DNA of 64,000 nucleotides from JBDTSW01 sp963797835 (GCA_963797835.1 CAWCRN010000030.1:62001-126000); one strand, 5' to 3'; shown: positions 9,000-16,501, counted from the stretch's first letter. Notes: generated by a model from the sequence alone, not told the origin. Numbers and translations: made by a program.

Positions 9000-9677
9000 A
9001 TGGAACGCACAGCCTCAGCACAGACCACCAATCTCTTCCTGCTCGAGGATCTCGAGGACGTCGGAAGGACGAGGACGCTCGCGGAAGGCGATCTAGATGC
9101 GCTTCACGCCGTCGCGGACTGGATCAAGACTTACGTGGTCAAGCCTCACAAGGATCTCGGTCGCGCTGGGCCCGTCTGCCCCTTCGTGCCTGGGGCGTTG
9201 GAACGTAAGACGTTTTGGCTGGCTCCAGAGCGGATCGCCGACCGGGACGTGCCGGCTGTCGTCGAGCTCATGAACGGCTACCAGAGACTGTTCCTGGACA
9301 CTCAACCAACTGACGGCGGCGATGTTGACTACAAGGTAATCGTCGTTGTCTTCACCGACTTGTCGGCTGATCGTGCGCAAGGCGTCTTTGACGACGTCCT
9401 AGAGCATGTTGCGGTTCCGTCGTATGCGGAAGAGGGAATCGTGTTCGGGCCGTTCCACGAAAACCATGAGGGGACTGCGATCTACAACTCAAGCTTCCGA
9501 GCATTTAGATCGCCCGTGCCGTTTCTGTTCGTGAGGTATGGGGTCATCAGCGACTGGAAGTTCTTCTTGGACGACGAGGACTGGCTCAACCGCTGGGCTC
9601 ATCGATATGGAGAGTCCGGAGCCCAGGCTCTAGCGGAGGAACTGCGCCCCTTGCCGTGGCGCGCGAGGCGTGACTAA
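9000..9677 (+). CDS. DUF6875-like protein
   Basis: A 225-residue cytoplasmic protein with an AGGAG site 6 bases before ATG 9000. The stretch WIKTYVVKPHKDLGRAGPVC followed by PFVPGALERKTFW, and further on GIVFGPFHENHEGTAIYNSS, matches what I recall of DUF6875 proteins, which occur beside natural-product and amino-acid ligase genes. A conserved CPF and a GPFHE...GTAIYN pair might be ligand-binding. Function is unknown. It is divergent from the VOC operon with a 266-bp shared upstream region. The third-position GC looks lower than in its neighbours (many AAG, GTA, TAT codons), which hints at recent acquisition. Confidence 0.6.
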   Translation: MERTASAQTTNLFLLEDLEDVGRTRTLAEGDLDALHAVADWIKTYVVKPHKDLGRAGPVCPFVPGALERKTFWLAPERIADRDVPAVVELMNGYQRLFLDTQPTDGGDVDYKVIVVVFTDLSADRAQGVFDDVLEHVAVPSYAEEGIVFGPFHENHEGTAIYNSSFRAFRSPVPFLFVRYGVISDWKFFLDDEDWLNRWAHRYGESGAQALAEELRPLPWRARRD

Positions 9678-9929
9678 TTCGAACGACGAGCACCGAGGGC
9701 CGTCCGGAAAGCGTCACGCCTCGGCAGTCCGGAGATGTTCCAGCGAGAGCTCACGCAAAGCCAGGGTCCCATTCGAGGGTTCAATCAACGCGACCTGCTC
9801 GTGCCCACGAACCGTGGACTGCGTGCGGCCGCCGGTTGCTCGTCCCGATCGGAAGGATGCGGGATCCTGAGCGCCCCGGCGAGACACGGCCGTACTCGTC
9901 CCCAAGCGGAGGGTTAGTCGCCGACGTAG
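9678..9929. other. Intergenic region without a supported gene
   Basis: Short open frames occur on both strands, but none has a convincing ribosome site or recognisable protein pattern. Confidence 0.5.
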
Positions 9930-10115
9930 TCAATAGTGGCGTGCGCGTGGAACTCCGTCATCCGCCGCGGCGAAGAACCAGGCGAAGATCACCAGATCGA
10001 ACAGGACCCATGCCGCGGCTGCGATCTCCCATCCCATGCCGAAGTACAGTGCGAAGACCAGCAGATCTGACACGACCCAAACTCCGGCGGCGATTGTCCA
10101 TCCACGGCGCGTCAT
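9930..10115 (-). CDS. Small two-helix membrane protein
   Basis: Encodes 61 residues with two hydrophobic segments, IAAGVWVVSDLLVFALYFG and IAAAAWVLFDLVIFAWFF, each with a W-x-(V/L)-x-D-L pattern, so the protein looks like an internally duplicated hairpin. ATG 10115 overlaps the stop of the upstream 43-residue ORF as ATGA. No family recognised. It is probably an inner-membrane peptide. Confidence 0.55.
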   Translation of the reverse strand: MTRRGWTIAAGVWVVSDLLVFALYFGMGWEIAAAAWVLFDLVIFAWFFAAADDGVPRARHY

Positions 10116-10243
10116 CGGCTCGGGGCGTGCGTCGGGTCGGCGCGGCGGACGGGCGATTCGGGGAGGTCAGACATGTCGTCTTCGGGCGTCCCCACCTCGG
10201 CTTCGTCCGCCGAGATATCGGTGCTCGCACAGGTGTCGCTCAT
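10112..10243 (-). CDS. 43-residue leader-like ORF resembling the VOC protein N-terminus
   Basis: ATG 10243 has GGAGG 7 bases upstream and opens an acidic 43-residue frame starting MSDTCASTDISADEAEVGT. This parallels the first 20 residues of the VOC protein at 8733 (MSSTDVSAEASPEAQEVGT), and about 90 bp upstream are also similar (CACGGGCGCGACGG and flanks). The VOC domain itself is not present. The stop overlaps the start of the two-helix membrane protein. It appears to be a duplicated promoter/leader that has been joined to another gene. Confidence 0.5.
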   Translation of the reverse strand: MSDTCASTDISADEAEVGTPEDDMSDLPESPVRRADPTHAPSR

Positions 10244-10334
10244 GCTGGCCTCCGTCGGTGGTTGCTCGTGGCGACATCGTGTCGCTGCGAGCCAGCCGTC
10301 GCGCCCGTGGAATCACTGGTCTGGACCCTGGGCA

Positions 10335-10418
10335 GTCCCGAGGAGCTTGCCGTCGCCACGGGTTGGACAGTGGCAAGTCCCGAGGAGCTTGCCGTCGCCA
10401 CGGGTTGCACGGTGGCAA
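10335..10418. repeat. 42-bp tandem repeat, two copies
   Basis: The unit starting GTCCCGAGGAGCTTGCCGTC repeats at 10335-10376 and 10377-10418 with two mismatches near the end of the unit. It lies about 90 bp upstream of the 43-residue ORF. The length is a multiple of three but no supported gene crosses it. Confidence 0.8.
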
Positions 10419-10568
10419 CTCTCGCCCGCTGGCGCCAGCGTCCGATGGCGAAGACCGGCGCTCTAGGGGCCGATTCGAGGGCCCAATCTGTAGGCAACTC
10501 AGCCGAACTCGAGGGCACTGAGGCCGCCTGAACAAGTGCTACCGCGACTCCACGGCCTCCCCATCCAC

Positions 10569-10625
10569 GGGTAGCGCACTCGGCTGGGGGCAGAGCGGTC
10601 GCTGGTTCAAAACCAGTCGCCCCGA
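10569..10625 (+). repeat. tRNA-Pro(GGG) fragment 1, D-loop to 3' end
   Basis: Reads GGGTAGCGCACTCGGCTGGG onward to the acceptor end CGCCCCGA. The anticodon arm CTCGG-CTGGGGG-C(A)GAG places GGG at the anticodon, and CTGG-TTCAAAA-CCAG is the T arm. Compared with the other copies there is one change in the anticodon stem (CCGAG to CAGAG) and one in the T loop. The 5' acceptor strand and left part of the D arm are missing, so it cannot be a working tRNA. Confidence 0.75.
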
Positions 10626-10721
10626 CTGAAACGACGCGTCCCAGCGTCCCGCGGCCCATGAGGGTCGCTTCTCGTTGTTGAGGTCGCAATGCATAGGGGA
10701 ATGTTTGGGCTGGGGCATCGT

Positions 10722-10829
10722 GGTACCGCTTTGGTACCGACTGATACGTCCGATGCGTCCAGATCGTCCACGACGGTGGACAGATGGGACGCGAGGGACG
10801 CTCTGAGACACATCTACACCAACCGTCTA
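10722..10829 (+). repeat. Block preceding tRNA-Pro fragment 2 (17-mer copy B)
   Basis: Starts with GGTACCGCTTTGGTACC, continues GACTGATACGTC, CCAGATCGTCCA and CATCTACACC, and ends in ACCGTCTACC where the tRNA fragment begins. The same ordered pieces are found at 18588-18691. Confidence 0.75.
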
Positions 10830-10874
10830 CCGGCTGGGGGCCGAGCGGTCGCTGTTCAAATCCAGTCGCCCCGA
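10830..10874 (+). repeat. tRNA-Pro(GGG) fragment 2, anticodon arm to 3' end
   Basis: CGGCTGGGGGCCGAGCGG gives the anticodon arm, then a T arm lacking one G (GCTG-TTCAAAT-CCAG) and the acceptor strand CGCCCCGA. Only the 3' half of a tRNA is present. Confidence 0.75.
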
Positions 10875-10883
10875 TTGCACGGG

Positions 10884-10906
10884 AGCCCGCTGGGAAGCGG
10901 GCTTTC
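10884..10906 (+). terminator. Hairpin terminator after tRNA fragment 2
   Basis: AGCCCGCT-GGGA-AGCGGGCT followed by TTTC: an 8-bp perfect stem with a 4-base loop and a short T run, placed as a tRNA terminator would be. Confidence 0.6.
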
Positions 10907-11021
10907 GGCATCTCAGGCCGGCACGGGCGGGGGGAGACGGGCGTCGTGTACCAGCCGGGTACCAACCGAAGCGTCGGGATAGTGTTCAAGGCTGGCACGG
11001 CCACCCGGAGGAGGGCTAGAC

Positions 11022-11831
11022 ATGGGCGAGCACGTCCGCGCTGGTGAGCTCGACATCTGGACCGAGCAGGTCGGCGGTGGACCGGACGTCCTGCTGATCG
11101 GCGGTGCGGGCGACACGGTCGAGTCGTGGCAGTTCCAGTTCGATGGGCTCGCCGACCGCTACCGCCTCACCGCCTTCGACAACCGCGGAACGGGTCGCAC
11201 GGCGATGCCCGACGAGCCGGTCTCGATAGAGGTCATGGCCGACGACGCGGCCCATGTCCTCCGCGCACTCGATGTCCGCTCAGCCCACGTGGCCGGCTTC
11301 TCGGGCGGCAGCATCGTCTCCCAAGAGCTGGCGCTCCGCCACCCCGAGCTCGTGCTCAGCCTCGTGCTGCAGAGCACCTGGCCGGCGATGGACCCCTACT
11401 ACCGCGCGTGGGTTCGCTTCGTCCAATGGCTGGTCGAGTACGCACCCAGCGAGCGCGAGTTCCTCGAGGGGTTCTTCCTCGACATCTACACCCCGCGGGC
11501 ATACAACGACGGGACCGTCGACCAGCTCATCGAGGAGGTGCTCGCGTTTCCCCACAAGCAGAAGGCAGTGGACCTGCAGCGCTACCTCGACCCCCTCATC
11601 GACCACGACACGACCGACCGCCTGCCCGAGATCACGATCCCGACGCTCGTGCTCGCCGGCGGCCGTGACCCGGGCGCGCGCCCCGAGCTCGGCCGCCGCG
11701 TGGCCGAGCTGATCCCACGAGCCCAGTTCGAGGTGATGGAAGAGGAGTCCCACCAGCCCTTCCAGGAGATTCCGGACGAGTGGAACGCCCGCGTCGACGC
11801 GTTCTGGAGCGAGGTCGAGGGGCGGGGCTGA
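11022..11831 (+). CDS. Alpha/beta hydrolase
   Basis: A 269-residue alpha/beta hydrolase with GGAGGAGGG 7 bases before ATG. Catalytic features are complete: GGAGDTVESW oxyanion loop, DNRGTGRT after strand 4, nucleophile Ser94 in AGFSGGS, an aspartate in LAGGRDPG and the C-terminal histidine in EESHQPFQEIP. The order and length fit small esterases and ring-cleavage-product hydrolases (3-oxoadipate enol-lactonase group), but no substrate is given by the context. It lies directly downstream of the tRNA-Pro fragments and upstream of hairpin repeat R1. Confidence 0.85.
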   Translation: MGEHVRAGELDIWTEQVGGGPDVLLIGGAGDTVESWQFQFDGLADRYRLTAFDNRGTGRTAMPDEPVSIEVMADDAAHVLRALDVRSAHVAGFSGGSIVSQELALRHPELVLSLVLQSTWPAMDPYYRAWVRFVQWLVEYAPSEREFLEGFFLDIYTPRAYNDGTVDQLIEEVLAFPHKQKAVDLQRYLDPLIDHDTTDRLPEITIPTLVLAGGRDPGARPELGRRVAELIPRAQFEVMEEESHQPFQEIPDEWNARVDAFWSEVEGRG

Positions 11832-11930
11832 TGCGAAGTGGCTGGCGGCGTTCGGGCCGGATCAGGCCCTTACCGTGATTGGGCCGCCAGCTTGAGCAGC
11901 GCCTCGAGGCGACAGCCCGCGTCATGCCGC

Positions 11931-11982
11931 CAGGCGTACTCGCTCGACGATCGGTGCGTCGCAGCGAGAAACGAATCGGGCC
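11931..11982 (+). repeat. Hairpin repeat R1
   Basis: A 52-bp element: AGGCGTACTCGCTCGACGAT, then CGGTGCGTCGCAGCGAGAAA, then CGAATCGGGCC. Similar copies are at 12486, 13434 and (partial) 31896. The segment CTCG-ACGA...TCG-CGAG can fold into an imperfect hairpin. It resembles REP-type extragenic palindromes. Confidence 0.75.
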
Positions 11983-12026
11983 ATGTATCGGATTCAGGGG
12001 ACGCATGATTCGATGACCAACGTCGG

Positions 12027-12383
12027 CTAGGGCCTGCGCGGGGCGGTGGGCAGGTGAACCAAGTCGTTGATGCCGTGAACCAAGGCGGCGATCGAATCCT
12101 CGTCTTCGCCAAGTCGGGATGGCTTTCGGTGTGACTCCGTCTCGCGAAGCCCGTAGGGCATCGCCAAGCTGCGCAGCAACCGGGCGACATACGCGAGCCT
12201 CCACTCGGGCGTCAGTGCGTCCACGTCCTCCGGCTCCAAGGCGAACTCGTCGTGCATGCCGCAGTCATCGGCCTGTTCCTGCCAAAGCCGGAAGTCCTCC
12301 GAGGTTGCTTCGACCGCTCGAACGAGCGCGTCCTCGACGGTTCGAATGTGCGCGTCCATGTCGCCCCACGAGATGGACTCCAC
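12027..12383 (-). CDS. Hypothetical protein
   Basis: A 118-residue acidic, helical, cytoplasmic protein. The GTG at 12383 is the only standard start, but the frame upstream (ALSPDQRRELIALV) looks like protein and reaches a stop at about 12433, while an ATG with AGAAG lies just upstream one frame away; the true N-terminus may therefore be lost to a one-base change. The C-terminus reads DSIAALVHGINDLVHLP. No family recognised. It lies between hairpin repeats R1 and R2. Confidence 0.45.
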   Translation of the reverse strand: MESISWGDMDAHIRTVEDALVRAVEATSEDFRLWQEQADDCGMHDEFALEPEDVDALTPEWRLAYVARLLRSLAMPYGLRETESHRKPSRLGEDEDSIAALVHGINDLVHLPTAPRRP

Positions 12384-12485
12384 CAGTGCGATGAGCTCGC
12401 GGCGCTGATCCGGACTTAAAGCGATCCCTGATCATGCTTCTTCTATAGCGCCGAGGACTTCAGATCTCTAGGTCTCTAGCTGGGT

Positions 12486-12536
12486 AGGCGTACTCGCTCG
12501 ACGATCCGTGCGTCGTACCGAGAAACGAATCGGGCC
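12486..12536 (+). repeat. Hairpin repeat R2
   Basis: Reads AGGCGTACTCGCTCGACGAT then CCGTGCGTCGTACCGAGAAA then CGAATCGGGCC. CTCGACGA pairs with TCGT(AC)CGAG, an 8-bp stem with a two-base bulge. Nearly identical to R1 and R3. Confidence 0.8.
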
Positions 12537-12732
12537 GGGTATACGTCTGCCGCTGCGACGCACGACCCAAGCGTGCCCGAGATGTGTGCTTTGCATGGAG
12601 AGCAGAACTTCCGCGAGTCACTCGTTAGCGGTCAATGGAAGCTTGGAGACTGGAAAGCCTGTGAGAAGCTGTTCGCGAGCGGTTCGTTTCCGGGCCTGAC
12701 ACGTATCCACGCCCTCGACCAAAGGAGACCCG

Positions 12733-13062
12733 ATGTCCGCACAATCCGACGAGACCCCGATCCTCGATCTGCTTGCGAGGATGACCGCCGATTCCCTGGA
12801 GGCGTCGAGCCTCGACGACCGCACGACGATGCTGGTGCGAGTCGCCGCCCTGGTCGCGGTCGACGCACCTCCCGCGTCGTACCTGCTGAACCTCGGCGTG
12901 GCCGGCGAAGCCGGCGTCGATGAGGAGGAGGTCCGCAACGTCCTCGCTGTCGTCGCCCCGATCGTGGGCACGGCTCGCGTCGCCGCGGCGGCCGGGAACA
13001 TCGCGCGTGCCCTCGGCTTCGCGCTCGAGCTCGCCGAGCTGGAGGCCGAGGCCGAGGGATAA
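12733..13062 (+). CDS. Carboxymuconolactone decarboxylase (CMD)-like protein
   Basis: 109 residues starting at ATG 12733 with AAAGGAGA 4-10 bases upstream. The sequence DRTTMLVRVAALVAVDAPPA followed by GVDEEEVRNVLAVVAPIVGT is the helical core of the CMD/AhpD-like fold, but the usual CxxC of AhpD-type peroxidases is absent, so a redox role is doubtful. A second protein of the same type is at 57264 (shared pattern RVA-A-AVDAPPxSY and AVAPxVGTARV). Function not established. Confidence 0.7.
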   Translation: MSAQSDETPILDLLARMTADSLEASSLDDRTTMLVRVAALVAVDAPPASYLLNLGVAGEAGVDEEEVRNVLAVVAPIVGTARVAAAAGNIARALGFALELAELEAEAEG

Positions 13063-13106
13063 GGGACGCCGACGGCCTGGCTACCGCCCCGGCCGCCGCA
13101 TAGCCG

Positions 13107-13329
13107 ACAGCGGCAGATCGCCGACCGCGCAGGGTCGAGTGCGGCGACCATCTCCCGGCTCGAGAACTCCGTAGCTTGGCCGTCAGACCGGGCCGCTGAC
13201 GCGATCCTCGACGCCTACTCCGTGTTCACCGGCGTTCCTCGGCTGGAGTTAATGGAACCCACCACGGCCGAGTGGCAGCGCGAGGAGTACGGCGGGGCGA
13301 GGGGGCGGGCCGGGCACAGCAGTACCTAG
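13107..13329 (+). pseudogene. 5'-truncated copy of the XRE-type HTH gene at 31078
   Basis: Reading QIADRAGSSAATISRLENS ... ILDAYSVFTGVPRLEL matches the protein at 31078 from its residue 23 on; most differences are at silent or conservative positions, so the frame was under selection for a time after duplication. The first 22 codons and the start are missing, the sequence before QIADRAG having no similarity. It ends at a stop at 13327. Whether a shortened protein is made is doubtful, since HTH helix 1 is lost. Confidence 0.7.
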
Positions 13330-13603
13330 CGTTCCGCCGTGGCGCTACGGATCGTCATAGCGCGTGCTGCGCTCGGACTCCGCCCATCGAGTTAGGCGCT
13401 TTGGACGAGAAGCGACTATCTCGCTAAGGCAGCCAGGCGTACTCGGTCGACTATCCGTGCGTCGTACCGAGAAACGAATCGGGCCCCCGCTATGTCTGCC
13501 CGATTTTCCGGCTGATCCGGGAATCCCCGACGACGGCCGAGCCTCACCGCGGCAGCGGGCGCGAGCCGGCGAGGCGCGGCCTTCGTTGAGATGCACGAAG
13601 GGC
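13330..13603. other. Intergenic region with hairpin repeat R3
   Basis: No gene supported; it contains R3 and leads into the promoter of the TetR gene. Confidence 0.6.
13434..13485 (+). repeat. Hairpin repeat R3
   Basis: Reads CAGGCGTACTCGGTCGACTA then TCCGTGCGTCGTACCGAGAA then ACGAATCGGGCC, differing from R2 at a few positions in the left arm, which weakens the hairpin. It lies 105 bp after the truncated HTH gene. Confidence 0.8.
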
Positions 13604-13655
13604 TTGACACGGCGCGGGCGAGGTGTTATGCATACGCCTTAGGCAAACGCCTAAG
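13604..13655 (+). promoter_or_regulatory. Sigma-70-type promoter with overlapping operator for the TetR/fusion operon
   Basis: TTGACA (13604-13609), 17-base spacer, TATGCA (13627-13632). Six bases downstream is a perfect inverted repeat CTTAGGC-AAAC-GCCTAAG (13638-13655), which would cover the transcription start. This is the classic arrangement for repression by a TetR dimer, most simply by the TetR encoded 75 bases downstream. Confidence 0.75.
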
Positions 13656-13689
13656 TCACTGATCCAGCGCTCAACGGAGGGCGACCTCG

Positions 13690-13731
13690 ATGAATCCGAC
13701 AACCGCGAAGCTCGATGAGGCTCGGCGGTAG
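13690..13731 (+). CDS. 13-residue leader ORF upstream of TetR
   Basis: GGAGG 7 bases before ATG 13690 drives a 13-codon frame, MNPTTAKLDEARR, whose stop TAG shares its last base with the GTG start of the TetR gene (TAGTG). The TetR GTG has no good site of its own, so its translation may depend on reading the leader. Alternatively this is the original TetR N-terminus separated by a one-base change. Confidence 0.5.
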   Translation: MNPTTAKLDEARR

Positions 13732-14351
13732 TGCCGCCGGGAACCGCCACCAAGGAGGGCGGAGATGTCCGTGCCCGGAACACCGAGGCCTTCCTGGACG
13801 CCGCCGAGCGCCTGCTGGTCGAGGTCGGCCATGCGGGGATCACCACCCGGCGGCTGGCGACGGAGGCCGGCCTCAACCCGGGCCTCGTCCACTACTACTT
13901 CGGCTCGATGGAGGAGGTGCTGGTGCAGGTGCTCGAGCGGTTCACCGAGCGGCTCGTCGCTCGCCAGAGGGAGATGTACGCGCGCGAGCTGCCATTCCTC
14001 GAGAAGTGGCGGACGGCGATGGGCTATCTGGAGGAGGACCTTCGCGCCGGCTATCCGAGGGTCTGGTACGAGCTGCAGGCGATGGCCTGGGCCCGCCCGG
14101 AGCTGCACGGACGGGTCGTGCATGTGGCCGATGAGTGGCGAAGCGTGCTCACCGACGCCTTCTCGCAGGCGATCGATGAGTACGGAGTCGACCGTGGGCG
14201 GTATCCGGTCGAGGCGCTCGTGTCCCTGGTGATGACCTTCAACGAGGGGATCATGCTGGAGCGACTATCGGGGATCGACCGGGGGCACCGGGAGCTGCTG
14301 GCATGGATCGACGGATGGCTCTCCTCGCTGGAGCAGGAGCCGAAGCGGTGA
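13731..14351 (+). CDS. TetR family transcriptional regulator
   Basis: 206 residues with a clear N-terminal HTH (AFLDAAERLLVEVGHAGITT, RRLATEAGLNPGLVHYYFGS) and a C-terminal domain typical of TetR proteins controlling small operons. It follows a promoter with a palindromic operator and a leader ORF, and its stop overlaps the GTG of the hydrolase-glycosyltransferase gene (GTGA). By arrangement it is the local repressor of that gene and of itself; the ligand may be the substrate of the fusion enzyme. Start at GTG 13731 is chosen by the TAGTG junction. Confidence 0.85.
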   Translation: MPPGTATKEGGDVRARNTEAFLDAAERLLVEVGHAGITTRRLATEAGLNPGLVHYYFGSMEEVLVQVLERFTERLVARQREMYARELPFLEKWRTAMGYLEEDLRAGYPRVWYELQAMAWARPELHGRVVHVADEWRSVLTDAFSQAIDEYGVDRGRYPVEALVSLVMTFNEGIMLERLSGIDRGHRELLAWIDGWLSSLEQEPKR

Positions 14352-16501
14352 GCGCGGTGCCCGAGACTAGCGCCGAGAGGACCGGCCCGCCCAGGACGTC
14401 GGCTCGGCCGGAGCAGAGCCGCGCGCGCTACCCAGACGAGAGCGGCTACGTCGAGCGCGAGGGCGTAAGCCTCTACTACGAGGTCTACGGCTCGGGCGGG
14501 CCGACGGTGTTCCTGCTGCCCACCTGGTCGATCATCCACTCGCGCCACTGGAAGATGCAGATCCCCTACCTCGCTCGCCACTGCCGGGTGCTCACCTTCG
14601 ATGGTCGCGGCAACGGCCGCTCGGACCGCCCTGAGGCCGGTTACGACGAGCGCGAGTTCGCCGCCGACGCGCTGGCGGTGATGGACGCGACCGAGACGGA
14701 GCGGGCCGTGCTTGTCTCGCTCTCCCTCGGCGCGCAGCGGGCGCTGCTGCTCGCGGCCGAGCAGCCGGAGCGCGTCGAGGGGGCTGTCTTCATCTGCCCC
14801 GCCGTCCCGTTCGGCGGGCCCGTCACCGGCCGCGGGATCCACGAGTGGAGCGAGCAGCTCGATACGGACGAGGGCTGGGCGAAGTACAACCGCTACTACT
14901 GGCTGCGGGACTACCGCGGCTTCCTGGAGTTCTTCTTCTCGCAGATGTTCGGCGAGCCGCACTCGACGAAGCCGATCGAGGACTGCGTCGGCTGGGGGCT
15001 CGAGACGACGCCGGAGACCCTGATCGCGACGCAGCTCGGCGAGAGCCTCGACGAGGAGGCGGCGCGCGAGCTGTCCGGCCGCCTGAGCTGCCCTGTGCTC
15101 GTGATCCAGGGGACGGAGGACGCGATCACCGGGCAGCATCGCGGGATCGCGCTGGCCGAGGCCACCGGCGGCGAGCTCGCTCTACTGGAGGGCTCGGGGC
15201 ACGGCCCGCACGCGCGCGATCCCGTAAAGGTCAACCTGCTCCTGCGCGAGTTCGTCTCGCCACCGGCCCCGCCGAAACGCTGGGTGCGCGGCAAGTCGCG
15301 TCGCAAGCGCGCGCTGTATATCTCCTCGCCGATCGGCCTCGGCCACGCCCAGCGCGACGCCGCGATCGCGGACGAGCTTCGCAAGCTGCACCCCGACCTC
15401 CAGATCGACTGGCTCGCCCAGAACCCGGTCACGAAGGTTCTGAAGGCGCGCGGCGAGCGCGTCCATCCGGCGAGTGCGCAGCTGGCGAACGAGTCCGGCC
15501 ACATCGAGTCGGAGTCGGCCGAGCACGATCTCCACTGCTTCCAGGCGATCCGGCGGATGGACGAGATCCTGTGCGCCAACTTCATGGTCCTCCACGACCT
15601 CGTGCGGAGCGAGGACTACGACGTCTGGATCGGCGACGAGGCGTGGGAGCTCGACTACTACCTGCATGAGAACCCCGAGCAGAAGCGGGCCTCGTACGTC
15701 TGGCTGACGGACTTCGTCGGCTGGCTGCCGATGGAAGACGGCGGTGAGCACGAGGCGTTCCTGACCGCCGACTACAACGCGGAGATGATCGAGCACATCG
15801 ATCGCTTCCCGCGGGTGCGTGATCGCGCCGTGTTCGTCGGCGATCCGGACGACATCGTCCCGGATGCATTCGGCCCCGACCTGCCGATGATCCGCGACTG
15901 GACGCGCGAGCACTACTCCTTCGCCGGCTACGTCACCGGCTTCGACCCCACCGGGTTCGCCGACCGCACGGCGCTCCGCGACGAGCTCGGCTACCTCGAC
16001 AACGAGCAGGTCTGCATCGTCACAGTGGGCGGCTCGGGAGTCGGAGGCGCCCTGCTGCGGCGCGTGATCGCCGCGTACCCGGAGGCGAAGGAGCGCGTGC
16101 AGGACCTGCGGATGATCGTGGTCGCCGGCCCGCGCATCGATCCCGCCACCCTCCCTCAGCACGACGGGCTCGAGGTCCGCGCGTACGTCCATGACCTCTA
16201 CCGGCACCTTGCCGCTTGCGATCTGGCGGTCGTCCAGGGCGGGCTGACCACGGCGATGGAGCTGACCGCCAACCGCCGGCCGTTCCTCTACTTCCCGCTC
16301 CGCCACCACTTCGAGCAGAACTTCCACGTACGCCACCGGCTCGAGCGCTACGGCGCGGGGCGTTGCATGGACTTCGAGTGGGATGGGCCGGGTGAGATCG
16401 CCGCCGCGATCGCGCAGGAGATCGGGCGCGAGGTCGACTACAGCCCGGTCGACGCCGACGGGGCCGCGCGTGCGGCCGCGCTGATCGCGGAAGTCCTATG
16501 A
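14348..16501 (+). CDS. Alpha/beta hydrolase-GT-B glycosyltransferase fusion
   Basis: A 717-residue two-domain protein. Residues about 35-310 form an alpha/beta hydrolase: LLPTWSIIHSRHW oxyanion loop, FDGRGNGRSDRP, nucleophile Ser126 in VSLSLGAQ, acid in IQGTEDAIT and histidine in GSGHGPHARDP. After a basic linker (KRWVRGKSRRKRA) residues about 317-717 form a GT-B enzyme of the MurG/UDP-glycosyltransferase type: GLGHAQRDAAIADEL at the start and VVQGGLTTAMELTANRRPF with LYFPLRHHFEQNFH as the nucleotide-sugar motif. No signal peptide or membrane helix. GTG 14348 overlaps the TetR stop. One polypeptide could deacylate or hydrolyse and glycosylate the same small molecule; this is inference. The two domains may also occur apart in other genomes. 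Confidence 0.85.
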   Translation: MSAVPETSAERTGPPRTSARPEQSRARYPDESGYVEREGVSLYYEVYGSGGPTVFLLPTWSIIHSRHWKMQIPYLARHCRVLTFDGRGNGRSDRPEAGYDEREFAADALAVMDATETERAVLVSLSLGAQRALLLAAEQPERVEGAVFICPAVPFGGPVTGRGIHEWSEQLDTDEGWAKYNRYYWLRDYRGFLEFFFSQMFGEPHSTKPIEDCVGWGLETTPETLIATQLGESLDEEAARELSGRLSCPVLVIQGTEDAITGQHRGIALAEATGGELALLEGSGHGPHARDPVKVNLLLREFVSPPAPPKRWVRGKSRRKRALYISSPIGLGHAQRDAAIADELRKLHPDLQIDWLAQNPVTKVLKARGERVHPASAQLANESGHIESESAEHDLHCFQAIRRMDEILCANFMVLHDLVRSEDYDVWIGDEAWELDYYLHENPEQKRASYVWLTDFVGWLPMEDGGEHEAFLTADYNAEMIEHIDRFPRVRDRAVFVGDPDDIVPDAFGPDLPMIRDWTREHYSFAGYVTGFDPTGFADRTALRDELGYLDNEQVCIVTVGGSGVGGALLRRVIAAYPEAKERVQDLRMIVVAGPRIDPATLPQHDGLEVRAYVHDLYRHLAACDLAVVQGGLTTAMELTANRRPFLYFPLRHHFEQNFHVRHRLERYGAGRCMDFEWDGPGEIAAAIAQEIGREVDYSPVDADGAARAAALIAEVL

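Larger units (their letters stand above)
10244..11021. other. Repeat-rich intergenic region with two tRNA-Pro fragments
   Basis: No supported gene in 778 bases. It holds the 42-bp tandem repeat, tRNA-Pro fragments 1 and 2, copy B of the 17-mer block and a terminator-like hairpin, each listed separately. The last 20 bases contain the GGAGGAGG ribosome site of the hydrolase at 11022. Confidence 0.7.

Noticed and set aside
9714..9905. 63-codon minus-strand frame
   Set aside because: No ribosome site and no pattern beyond high-GC background.
10240..11004. Long minus-strand frame across the tRNA fragments (GATGFEPATALPPAE type peptide)
   Set aside because: Such peptides are the usual false translation of tRNA sequence in reverse; no ribosome site or family.
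12573..12732. Plus-strand frame (CALHGEQNFRESLVSGQW) upstream of the CMD gene
   Set aside because: Looks somewhat protein-like but lacks a start with a ribosome site and crosses into the CMD gene out of frame; left unassigned.
13627..13640. Divergent promoter for a leftward gene at the TetR operator
   Set aside because: No gene starts leftward within reach; the nearest feature is the truncated HTH copy, which points right.
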